From NCBI RefSeq assembly GCF_002797735.1, contig NZ_PGFG01000001.1, positions 2,646,001 to 2,710,000 on the forward strand: DNA of 64,000 nt. Reading direction: 5' to 3'. This stretch comes from Thermoflavifilum aggregans. Its GTDB lineage: Bacteria; Bacteroidota; Bacteroidia; Chitinophagales; Chitinophagaceae. Below the pieces are notes generated by a model that saw only the letters and a list, made by a program, of their open reading frames with translations, was not told where the DNA came from and did not search any database. A program made the position numbers and the translations under genes. Below are positions 18,972-26,577 of the stretch, piece after piece (the first letter of the stretch is position 1; every line of letters begins with the position of its first letter).

Positions 18972-20069
18972 TTATTGAATGAGCCGCCAGAGTTCATTGA
19001 ATATGCGGCGGGTACGCTCAATCTGTCCTCTTGCAGCAAAGCGCTCATAAAATCCATCCATCCTGAACCGGGGTTTTTCGTTGGCCCAGGGCTGGAGTCT
19101 TGCTTTCCAGCGTTCTACCCGATTTTCTTCAGGCAAGGCATCGCCCTGTTGCACCAGTTCCACAGCCACACGAATCATGGCCTTTAACGTAACGGGCTTT
19201 GTAACCATATATCGTTCATGATCCCAGGCTTCGCCCCACACGGCAGATGCAGCCCTGAAAAAATCGCGCAGCATACCATACCGATCAGCAGCTTCCCGGC
19301 GCAATGCATAACCATCGCCTTCCCATCCTTTTGTCCAGCGCAGCAATTCATTAAACAATTCTGCCTGAAGCATCCATTTCTTTTGCTTGCTTCTCCCTCC
19401 CAGCCGGTTGATTCTGTATTGAAACGGACTATCATCTTCTGCATAAAGCATATCTGCAATGCGTGCTGCGAGTTTTTTGTCAGGCGAAGTCCAGGCAATT
19501 TTTTCGTACAAATCCACCAGATGACTCTTGTTGATCCGCGTGGGTGTGCTGTTGATTACCACAAACATTTCGGTGGCAAAATCCTGCGTGCGTCCATCAA
19601 AGATGATACAGGGCACATCAATATGGCGGGATTCTTCCGGATGTTTCTGCAGGTAAAAATGCAGAGCTGCCAGCCGATGCTGACCATCAATGATGATAAA
19701 CGGCTCCTGCGGCTCATGCAGATTACCCATGTGTTCAAATCCGGAAATGGGTTCAAACACCAGTTCTTCCCGGGTGAATAACAGGACAGTGCCGGGTATG
19801 GGAGGCTGGCTTTCAGCTGTCTCATAGAAATTCTCTATAGCCTGAATTTTTTGTCGTGATGGTGCGCGTTGAAAAGCCGTATCGCTCCGCTCGATTTTGG
19901 CAATAAACTGCTCTACCTCATCATGAGGCGATACACGGGAGGCTTCCAGTACCTGCTGCTGATCACCGTAAAAACGACTCACAAATTTGACATGTCGAAG
20001 CAAATCTTCGGCGGGATAAGCCACAAAATAAAACCGATTGTCCTTCTGGCAGATTTGTGTTGCAAGCAT
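18972..20069 (-). CDS. DGQHR-domain protein (DndB-like family)
   Basis: 365 aa with the hallmark FIIIDGQHRLAALHF (DGQHR at residues 128-132) and the second family segment FVVINSTPTRINKSHLVDL. DGQHR proteins include DndB, the regulator of DNA phosphorothioation, and many solitary members of unknown role, sometimes in mobile defence loci. Here no dnd, dpd or restriction gene is nearby: the neighbours are asparaginase (convergent) and the end of the mer operon. The C-terminal half is rich in Trp and Arg, compatible with nucleic-acid binding. The upstream region carries a striking inverted repeat around a likely promoter, suggesting tight (perhaps auto-) regulation; this is inference. Confidence 0.85.
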   Translation of the reverse strand: MLATQICQKDNRFYFVAYPAEDLLRHVKFVSRFYGDQQQVLEASRVSPHDEVEQFIAKIERSDTAFQRAPSRQKIQAIENFYETAESQPPIPGTVLLFTREELVFEPISGFEHMGNLHEPQEPFIIIDGQHRLAALHFYLQKHPEESRHIDVPCIIFDGRTQDFATEMFVVINSTPTRINKSHLVDLYEKIAWTSPDKKLAARIADMLYAEDDSPFQYRINRLGGRSKQKKWMLQAELFNELLRWTKGWEGDGYALRREAADRYGMLRDFFRAASAVWGEAWDHERYMVTKPVTLKAMIRVAVELVQQGDALPEENRVERWKARLQPWANEKPRFRMDGFYERFAARGQIERTRRIFNELWRLIQ

Positions 20070-20078
20070 GAAGTAAAC

Positions 20079-20142
20079 AGATTAGGGTTGTGAAATCAAC
20101 TGGCAAGCTATAAAAACTCGTTTGAATTCACAACCCTAATCT
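20079..20142. repeat. Perfect 16-bp inverted repeat with 32-nt spacer, upstream of the DGQHR gene
   Basis: Arms AGATTAGGGTTGTGAA (20079-20094) and its exact reverse complement (20127-20142). The near arm ends 9 nt before the DGQHR start codon. On the minus strand the spacer contains TAGCTTG, a -7-like box, and a TTG inside the far arm lies 20 nt upstream of it, so the arms flank a possible promoter. It could be a pair of operator half-sites, a long hairpin ending the mer transcript (no T-run follows), or a small mobile-element relic. Confidence 0.75.
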
Positions 20143-20156
20143 ACAGCAGTCGTAGC

Positions 20157-21863
20157 TCAGCTCGCACAACAGCTCAGCTTATGCACATCTTTGCTGAAAG
20201 CGAGTGCCGCCAGTTTGATGCCTTCCTGCAGGGTTAAGTAAGGGAACAACTGAGAAGCAAGTTCCTGGACCGGAATATGGTATTTCATGGCCAAGCTTAG
20301 GGTCATAATCAGCTCCCCTCCTTCCGGAGCCACCACCCGTGCACCCAGCAGTTGATCGGTTTCTGCGTGTCGGATGAGCTTGATGAATCCCCGGGTATCC
20401 CGGGCTGCCAGCGCACGCGGAATCTCACTCAGAGGCAGCTTGCCGACTTCATACGGAATACCCTGCCGCTCGGCCTGTGCTTCGTCCATGCCCACACCGG
20501 CCACCTGTGGATCCGTAAATATCACCCATGGCAATACCCGGTAATCCAACTTTTCCTGGCTATCGGATAGGAAAGCATGATTGACGGCGATTTTCCCTTC
20601 ATATGCCGCCGTGTAAACATAGGCAGGCGTATCGGCCACATCACCCGCCGCATAGATATGCGGCACAGAAGTCTGCATAAAATCATTCACAGCAATATGT
20701 CCGCTGCCGGCCAGCTGCACACCCACTGCTTCCAGTCCCAGCTCTTCCACATTGGCCTGAATACCGGTGGCTACCACCACATAGCCAGTCTCCAGAAAAC
20801 TATGATAACGACCATCGGGGAATGTACCATGAATGAGAATGCCTTCAGCCGTACGTTCAAAGCGCTGTGCCCGGAAATTAGGCCAGATCTCAATGCCTTC
20901 TGCCCGCATCCAATGCTCCAGCTCTGCGCTGATATCGGGCATCTGCGAGCGAAGCACCCGATCCGTAAATTCAATGATGCGAACCTGCACACCCAGCCGC
21001 CGATAGGCCATGGCAATTTCGCAACCAATATAACCGGCACCCATAATAGTCAGGCTTTTAGGCTTTTCTTCCAGCTCAAACAAAGATCGGTTGGTCAGGT
21101 AGCCCACCTCTTTCAGTCCGGGAATATCGGGAATGCGGGGCCTGGAGCCAGTAGCCAGCAAAATCTTTTCGCCGGTGTAGCTTTCCCCGTCGTTAACCAC
21201 CACAGTATGGGCATCTGCCAACCGGGCATGACCGGAAATGATCTTCAGATGCTCAAAATCGCTGACCACATCGAGGTATTTTTTTTGCCTGAGCGATTCT
21301 ACCAACTCTTGTTTGTCGTGTATGACACGCGGGAAGTCGATATCGGCTCCCCGGGGCCTGACGGCATCGAAAAAGCTGTGACGGGCATGAAAAGCGGCTT
21401 CTGCCGTACGGATCAAAGTTTTGGAGGGCACACAACCCACATTCACACAGGTACCTCCAATCGGCAGTGCGTCGTTGATCATCAGGGTTTCCAGCCCCAG
21501 CTCCTCTGCCCGGATAGCAGCAGCAAACGCTGCCGATCCGCCACCTATGATGATAAGCCGATAGGTATAGGTGCCTCCATCTGAAGCCGGCCCTTGCTGC
21601 ATCAAGGTAATCCGGCTGACCCGATAGGTGGGGGTCTGCGCTACGGCCTGCCGGATCTGGTCCGGACTGATCTGCTGAGGATCAAAACGTACCCATCCTT
21701 TGCCTTCTGCAAAATCAACACGTGCCTCCTGAATGCCAGGCTGCCGTAGCAGTAATTGTTGAATCGTCACGGCACAGTGCGTACAGGTCATGCCGGTAAT
21801 TTCGAGCTGAGCTGTCTGCATATTGGATTCGGATAAAGTCATAACAGTTTTTTTATTTTTCAT
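20157..21863 (-). CDS. merA: Mercuric reductase with N-terminal HMA domain
   Basis: Flavin disulfide reductase that reduces Hg(II) to Hg(0) with NADPH in the cytoplasm; 568 aa. In order: an HMA domain with GMTCTHC (Cys27, Cys30), FAD-binding GGGSAAFAAA around 107, the redox-active pair Cys139/Cys144 in GGTCVNVGCVPSK, an NAD-binding GAGYIGCE, and the dimerisation domain ending in the C-terminal vicinal cysteines SCCAS (Cys565/566) that deliver Hg(II). All MerA hallmarks are present, so it is functional by sequence. It overlaps the preceding HMA gene by 11 nt. It is the last gene of the arsR-merT-merP-merA operon and looks GC-richer than its flanks. Confidence 0.96.
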   Translation of the reverse strand: MKNKKTVMTLSESNMQTAQLEITGMTCTHCAVTIQQLLLRQPGIQEARVDFAEGKGWVRFDPQQISPDQIRQAVAQTPTYRVSRITLMQQGPASDGGTYTYRLIIIGGGSAAFAAAIRAEELGLETLMINDALPIGGTCVNVGCVPSKTLIRTAEAAFHARHSFFDAVRPRGADIDFPRVIHDKQELVESLRQKKYLDVVSDFEHLKIISGHARLADAHTVVVNDGESYTGEKILLATGSRPRIPDIPGLKEVGYLTNRSLFELEEKPKSLTIMGAGYIGCEIAMAYRRLGVQVRIIEFTDRVLRSQMPDISAELEHWMRAEGIEIWPNFRAQRFERTAEGILIHGTFPDGRYHSFLETGYVVVATGIQANVEELGLEAVGVQLAGSGHIAVNDFMQTSVPHIYAAGDVADTPAYVYTAAYEGKIAVNHAFLSDSQEKLDYRVLPWVIFTDPQVAGVGMDEAQAERQGIPYEVGKLPLSEIPRALAARDTRGFIKLIRHAETDQLLGARVVAPEGGELIMTLSLAMKYHIPVQELASQLFPYLTLQEGIKLAALAFSKDVHKLSCCAS

Positions 21864-22236
21864 CCCGACAGGAAATCAATTTAGCTGTATATCCCAATTG
21901 CCGGATTGCCTGAATCATTTGCGGGGGTTTAATCCGGTTTTTATCAAATGTAACGACAGCCTGACCGCCCGGGTACTTTACTTCATCTGCATAAACGCCT
22001 GCCATCCTGCTCAGGCTCTTATGGATCATAGAGGCACATCCCGCACAATCCATTCCGCTAATCTGAAGGATGGCTATGGTGGTATCTGAGCGGGTTAGCC
22101 CATGCGGTTCCGCTATCCCCAATGGTGCTGTTCGGAATGATTGCTGATGCAAACCAGCGCAATTTGCCGACTGACAAAGCCGGGGAGCTGTCCAGAGTGC
22201 AGCTCCTGATAAAACAATCCAAACGAGTGTTTTCAT
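21853..22236 (-). CDS. merP: MerP-like periplasmic heavy-metal-binding protein
   Basis: About 127 aa. The ATG at 22236 begins a signal peptide (MKTLVWIVLSGAALW, cleavage near CQSA); the longer frame to 22320 would bury it and overlap merT. The mature protein has a roughly 35-residue linker with one or two Cys, then an HMA domain with the metal motif SGMDCAGCASM. MerP captures Hg(II) in the periplasm and passes it to MerT. It lies between merT (37 bp) and merA (overlap). The extended N-terminal linker is longer than in classic MerP. Confidence 0.85.
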   Translation of the reverse strand: MKTLVWIVLSGAALWTAPRLCQSANCAGLHQQSFRTAPLGIAEPHGLTRSDTTIAILQISGMDCAGCASMIHKSLSRMAGVYADEVKYPGGQAVVTFDKNRIKPPQMIQAIRQLGYTAKLISCRDEK

Positions 22237-22273
22237 GGCATGAAATATTTTAAAGATGAAACCATACTTGTGT

Positions 22274-22981
22274 TTAACGGGAAACCGTTTCCTGTTTCCG
22301 GACCGGATATCCGGTTGCATTAATCACGGAATCAATCCGATCCAAACTGGTCAGCTGCGGATCGAAACTTACCCAAGCCTTCTTCTCCAGGTAACTTACT
22401 CGTGCATGTACCACCCCAGGCAGCTGAATGACTTCATACTGAATGCCTTTTGCACAGGCTTCGCAATCCATCGAAGGAATCCACAGCACAGCCTGTTGCA
22501 CATGGGCTGTATCTTTTGCCACCGGGCTTATCGTTTGTCGGGAGGAAACAGGTGAAGGGCCTTTCGATAACAAGAATCCACCGTAATAGGGGAATCCCAT
22601 GGTCAAAAGGGCAAACAGGGTAACGATCACCAGAAAGGAACCCGACTGTAAAAACGATCTCCGTTCAGGCTGTTCACAGGCACATGCGATCGCAGCCGCG
22701 GCAGCATCTTCTTGGGCTGCGGAATAGGTGGGATCATCATAGGTGGGATCATCGGCTGCTGATAAACTTTTCCTGCGGCGCAGGTACTGATACCAAGCAA
22801 AGCCCAGGATCCCAATGGTCAACGCCAACAGATAAGGCCTTGCGGGAACCAGCCAGGAAAATGTGGAAGCCAGACCTGCACTACCGGCCAGCACAGCCAG
22901 TACGGGCGTGATACAGCATAAGGAAGCGGCAAGGGCCGAAAAAATAGCCATGCCTGCTACGGGTTTTACAGACTTTTTCAT
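22274..22981 (-). CDS. merT: Mercuric transporter MerT fused to a C-terminal HMA domain
   Basis: 235 aa inner-membrane Hg(II) uptake protein. TM1 carries the diagnostic vicinal Cys pair SLCCITP (Cys22/23), TM2 follows at about 45-65, the cytoplasmic loop holds CAC, and TM3 is at about 110-135. Then comes an HMA domain with SMDCEAC (Cys173/176). This is a MerT-MerP type fusion, and with the separate MerP and the HMA of MerA the operon encodes three HMA modules. The cytoplasmic loop contains a duplicated DDPTY unit. Its start overlaps the arsR stop by 4 nt. Confidence 0.92.
   Translation of the reverse strand: MKKSVKPVAGMAIFSALAASLCCITPVLAVLAGSAGLASTFSWLVPARPYLLALTIGILGFAWYQYLRRRKSLSAADDPTYDDPTYSAAQEDAAAAAIACACEQPERRSFLQSGSFLVIVTLFALLTMGFPYYGGFLLSKGPSPVSSRQTISPVAKDTAHVQQAVLWIPSMDCEACAKGIQYEVIQLPGVVHARVSYLEKKAWVSFDPQLTSLDRIDSVINATGYPVRKQETVSR
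22724..22753. repeat. 15-bp tandem duplication inside merT
   Basis: ATAGGTGGGATCATC occurs twice head to tail (22724-22738 and 22739-22753). In protein this duplicates five residues (DDPTY/DPTYD) of the cytoplasmic loop next to the CAC motif. In-frame, so the gene stays open. Confidence 0.9.
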
Positions 22982-23367
22982 GATTCTGCCAGTTTTATGG
23001 TTTGACCACTTGTTTGTTCAATGTAGCTGAAAAAAGGTTTTAAAACCGGCAAATGCTCGGGAGCAATCCGGTAAAAAATGGTTTGTCCGGCGCGGCGGGT
23101 AAGCACCAGCTGGGCATCTTTCAGCTTCCGCAAATGCTGGGATACAGCCGGAATGCTCATACCCAGCATATCGCTCAGATCGCAGGGGCAAAGCTGCTGT
23201 TCGGCATCAATCAGATACAGGATTTTCAGCCGCACCTCATTGCCAGCCAGTTCCAGCACCCGGCTCAAATGCCGGATCTGTGCCTCGAAACGCTGCAATC
23301 GCTCTTTCCCATCCGCAATCTGCCGCGGATCTGCATATACCCGGATACAGGAAGTTGTCTTGCTCAT
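22978..23367 (-). CDS. ArsR/SmtB-family metalloregulator of the mer operon
   Basis: 129 aa winged-helix repressor. Recognition region: SIPAVSQHLRKLKDAQLVL; beta-wing: RRAGQTIFYRI. Candidate thiolate ligands are Cys7 near the N-terminus and the pair CPC (Cys60, Cys62) at the start of helix alpha-3, like the ArsR/CadC-type alpha-3N sites. ArsR repressors leave DNA on metal binding. As the first gene of the operon, overlapping merT by 4 nt, it is the likely autoregulated Hg(II) sensor, taking the place of MerR. No merR gene was seen in the window. Confidence 0.93.
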   Translation of the reverse strand: MSKTTSCIRVYADPRQIADGKERLQRFEAQIRHLSRVLELAGNEVRLKILYLIDAEQQLCPCDLSDMLGMSIPAVSQHLRKLKDAQLVLTRRAGQTIFYRIAPEHLPVLKPFFSYIEQTSGQTIKLAES

Positions 23368-23395
23368 GATGCTTAAAGTTTGAATTGGTCTGGAG

Positions 23396-23424
23396 CAAAT
23401 TTATTAATTTCTTATTTAAGCAAA
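23396..23424 (-). promoter_or_regulatory. Consensus promoter of the mer operon
   Basis: On the minus strand TTTG (23424-23421), a 17-nt spacer and TAAATTTG (23403-23396) match both boxes and spacing of the Bacteroidota promoter. It ends 28 nt before the regulator ATG at 23367 in a very AT-rich region. Confidence 0.75.
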
Positions 23425-23427
23425 TAA
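23412..23427. promoter_or_regulatory. Candidate ArsR operator overlapping the mer -33 box
   Basis: Palindrome TTATTT-AAGC-AAATAA (6-4-6) whose right arm includes the -33 TTTG. The position is right for a repressor site that blocks RNA polymerase. ArsR-family operators are typically AT-rich imperfect palindromes. The region is AT-rich, so chance is not excluded. Confidence 0.5.
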
Positions 23428-23480
23428 TTAAATAATTAAATTAACAAAATTTAACATTACCTTCTATCACCCTGAAGCAT

Positions 23481-23511
23481 AAAAAATGCTGCCTATAGAA
23501 ATAGGCAGCAT
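23481..23511 (-). terminator. Rho-independent terminator of the large secreted-protein operon
   Basis: Perfect 11-bp stem ATGCTGCCTAT, loop AGAA, ATAGGCAGCAT at 23486-23511, followed on the minus strand by TTTTTT (23486-23481). It lies about 100 bp after the stop of the gene ending at 23614 and separates it from the mer promoter. Confidence 0.88.
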
Positions 23512-23613
23512 CCAAAGGGAAACCAACGTCCCACCTGCAATATCAGCACAGAAGTTTATCCATTAGCTCTTCCGATATATTTCCTCATGCGTTTTGAGAG
23601 TTGCTACTTGCTT

Positions 23614-26574
23614 TTATTGTTTTATCTGGGGTATATCAAAATACCCACAGACAGTTTTCTGGCAAATGCGGCATTCCACATCCTTAACTTCCACCAGCAG
23701 GCAGAAATACACCCTGCCAGTGCAACAGGAGATATGAAGCATGTGTGGCATTACCATCGATATCGGAATGTTTGTGCCCGAATTGAGAGAGACGGGTGTA
23801 CCCAATATCCAGTTGAGCTGCTGATTCACGTATGGGGGGTTGGGGTACTGCAACACCAGCGGCCCGCCGCTGCTACCCGTGAGGCTGGTGAGGGTTGAGG
23901 TTAGATGCATGGTACTGTCGCCCAAGGAAGCGGGTTTGCAGTCCGGATAGCTATACTGGATATGATAATCCAATAGGCTGACATGCACTTCCTGGATGGG
24001 CAAATTGCCGGCCACAATATTCAGGTTAAAATTGGCAGCGGTAGGAGTTAAGCCGGCTGGTTGCAGACTTATATTCATTTTTTCCAGCTCACAGCAGAGG
24101 CTTGATTTCACACACACAGGCCCGTCTTCATCCTGAATCGTCTGATGAACAGCATCGGTAGTTGTGCCTTTGCCCCGGGCCAGCGGATTGCAGCACTGGG
24201 CTGACGTATCCTGCGGATTGCGTTTGACATTTAATACCAACACAGCACATTCGCCAGGCTGAATGGTTGCCGATGCGGGGAAACTGAAATTGGGCGCCGA
24301 ACATGAAATACCACTCACCGGCTGCTGACCTTGCGATGTCTGGATATAGCCACTGCAACCCAGCAATTGCACACAACCCGGCAATGCATCCTGCACCTGC
24401 AGATTGTTTAAAGCCACGCTACCCGTATTGCACAGGGAAATTTGATACTGGAAATTCTGTCCGGGATTCACAAAGCCTGTACTGCCCCATTGGCCGTTGA
24501 CACCTATTTTTTTACTGACATCAATCCTGGCCAACCTCATTACGTTGTAATATGCCGACGCGGAAATATTAAACCCACTTCCGGTAAGCGTAGCTGTATT
24601 GGTATAATTGCCAAATGACTGGGGAAGCACCTCTGCATCAAACTGAATAATCAGATAATAGGCACTGTCTAGATAACAGTTTCCGGGCATGCCATTGATA
24701 GTCCAGCTCAAGTTTTGGTTCCCGCTGCCAGGATTTAAAGTAACCCAATTAGGTTGCCCGTTGACAGGGTTAGGTATGCTGGGCGAACAAGTCCAAGGAT
24801 AATAAATGTTGAAGCCACCTACGCCATACTGATAACTGATACTGCCCGGCACCAGCTGCAAATTTTGCGGGCTGCCAAGTAAATCCTGCACATTTACAGG
24901 GCCCAGAGGGGCCTGACCATGGTTGATGATAACAATCTGGAAAGGAATATGATCACCCACATTGTAAGAGGTTTGTCCATTACGGATGCACTTTACGATG
25001 AAGGGGATGGCCTGCGCCGGGCGGACATAGAAAGTATCACAAGCCGTAGCAGCCCCGTGATATTGGCCGCCGGGAATAGGCACCCCGCAGGAGTTCACCG
25101 TATCCGAGAAGCTGGCATTGGTGTAATTCAGATGAGCACAATTTTGTATCAATGTGCCTGCAGGTGCGGTAATGGTAAACTTAACCGTGATAGTCACACA
25201 TTGATCTGTAATGATTTGACCGGGAGGAGTAGTAAACACAAATCCGGAAGGAGAACTCACAGGATAAGTACTGATTCCAGCTGGAACAAATATAGGTGAT
25301 GCGCTTCCTATCTGCAATTGTCCACCCACAGGCGTGTTAACAGAAATGGAAGTCACCTGAATACCGGCAGGGAAGGTATCCTTAATCACAATAGAATCCA
25401 GAGGCACATTGGATCCACAATTACCGCAGGCACTAATCTGGTAAAACCCTTCGCATCCCTGCGCCCAGTTGATGTAATTGGCATTCGGTCTGACTTTGTA
25501 AAAACAAAGTCCGAAATTGGGTTGTTTCACCAGCCGCACAGTATCGCAAGCCTGGCCTGATGCTGAAGCACAACAAAATGATTTGGGTGGAATAAGAACA
25601 GGTCCACCAGCAGGTGAGGTGGGCAAAGGTTTGGCTAAAGCATTCACCGAATCTGGTTGGGAGATTTGCCTTGCGGAAGGGTTTGCCGGATTGGTATTTC
25701 CCGTACCGATCGAAACAGTGGGTTTACCGAGGCAAAAACTATAGTTCACACAATTTTGTACCAGTGTGCCTGCCGGGTCACACATTTTGGTCCAAACTTC
25801 ATAAATAACATGAGTGTTATACACGGAAATAGTGCCTGTATTCCAGGTAGCGCTGGATGTTCCTATGCCCGTTACACCCGAAGCCCCGAAAACATTGACA
25901 ATCGTATTGTTGCCGGGAATAGCACTGGTAATAGCATCGGTAATTGTACCACTGTAAATATTCAGGTCGCCAATACCAGGAGTAGGATTGGTATTTTGCA
26001 GCACGATGCGCCATTTTACATAACCTCCGGAAAGATTGCCCCACAACCGTTTTTTGGTTACCTTCCAGTAATTCTGCGCAATGGCTTTGAGTGACACATT
26101 CAGCACGCAGCTGTCGGTGTGGTTGCCACAGGTGGCTTTGATGATGATTTTGAATGTGCCTGTTTCACCATTGCAGGTAGTTCCAGGCAGAAAATGAAAG
26201 GGAATATTTAGTCCCAATCCGCTGGAGGTAGGAATTTGCGTGATATCGCTGAATACCGGCGGATTGGAGGACGTTTGTACAAACGGATATTGTGTGGAAG
26301 CGGGCTGGTTGCCCAGCGTCAGGTTATCTGAAGTCTGGATATTCACCACATAATATCCGCCGGGACAAATCTGGCCAGGCAGGCTGATGTTCAGATTGAA
26401 ATCTTTCCCGGATTCAATGCTGTTAAGCGGGGTGCCCGTGCTGCTTACCAGCGTTGCAGTTACCGGATGACCCGGCTGCAGGTTACAGCTGGCCTGCCAT
26501 TGCTGGGCCAAAACCCATGCGGGTTGTACGGTTGCTAATACAATCAACAGATATCGAACAAATATTTTTTTCAT
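23614..26574 (-). CDS. Large secreted protein with DUF11-like repeats and Cys-rich C-terminal module
   Basis: 986 aa. Signal peptide at 1-23 (cleavage near VLAQ). The body is made of beta-sandwich repeats of the DUF11/conserved-repeat type, e.g. TSYNVGDHIPFQIVI followed by VNVQDLL near residue 560, and FVNPGQNFQYQISLCNTGS near residue 710, rich in Asn, Gly and Pro. The last 60 residues form a Cys-rich module: SCC, then FCLLVEV, then CRICQKTVC. The same pattern ends the upstream gene product. No TonB-box, lipobox or standard type IX sorting domain was recognised. It is likely surface-exposed or secreted and adhesive, but that is inference. It starts 3 nt after the stop of the upstream gene, so the two are co-expressed, and a strong terminator follows. 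Confidence 0.78.
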   Translation of the reverse strand: MKKIFVRYLLIVLATVQPAWVLAQQWQASCNLQPGHPVTATLVSSTGTPLNSIESGKDFNLNISLPGQICPGGYYVVNIQTSDNLTLGNQPASTQYPFVQTSSNPPVFSDITQIPTSSGLGLNIPFHFLPGTTCNGETGTFKIIIKATCGNHTDSCVLNVSLKAIAQNYWKVTKKRLWGNLSGGYVKWRIVLQNTNPTPGIGDLNIYSGTITDAITSAIPGNNTIVNVFGASGVTGIGTSSATWNTGTISVYNTHVIYEVWTKMCDPAGTLVQNCVNYSFCLGKPTVSIGTGNTNPANPSARQISQPDSVNALAKPLPTSPAGGPVLIPPKSFCCASASGQACDTVRLVKQPNFGLCFYKVRPNANYINWAQGCEGFYQISACGNCGSNVPLDSIVIKDTFPAGIQVTSISVNTPVGGQLQIGSASPIFVPAGISTYPVSSPSGFVFTTPPGQIITDQCVTITVKFTITAPAGTLIQNCAHLNYTNASFSDTVNSCGVPIPGGQYHGAATACDTFYVRPAQAIPFIVKCIRNGQTSYNVGDHIPFQIVIINHGQAPLGPVNVQDLLGSPQNLQLVPGSISYQYGVGGFNIYYPWTCSPSIPNPVNGQPNWVTLNPGSGNQNLSWTINGMPGNCYLDSAYYLIIQFDAEVLPQSFGNYTNTATLTGSGFNISASAYYNVMRLARIDVSKKIGVNGQWGSTGFVNPGQNFQYQISLCNTGSVALNNLQVQDALPGCVQLLGCSGYIQTSQGQQPVSGISCSAPNFSFPASATIQPGECAVLVLNVKRNPQDTSAQCCNPLARGKGTTTDAVHQTIQDEDGPVCVKSSLCCELEKMNISLQPAGLTPTAANFNLNIVAGNLPIQEVHVSLLDYHIQYSYPDCKPASLGDSTMHLTSTLTSLTGSSGGPLVLQYPNPPYVNQQLNWILGTPVSLNSGTNIPISMVMPHMLHISCCTGRVYFCLLVEVKDVECRICQKTVCGYFDIPQIKQ

Positions 26575-26577
26575 AGC

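Noticed and set aside
20577-21584. 335-codon open frame on the plus strand antisense to merA
   Set aside because: Lies wholly opposite an intact mercuric reductase; its translation is His/Arg/Cys-rich with no domain, as expected from a shadow frame of GC-rich coding DNA.
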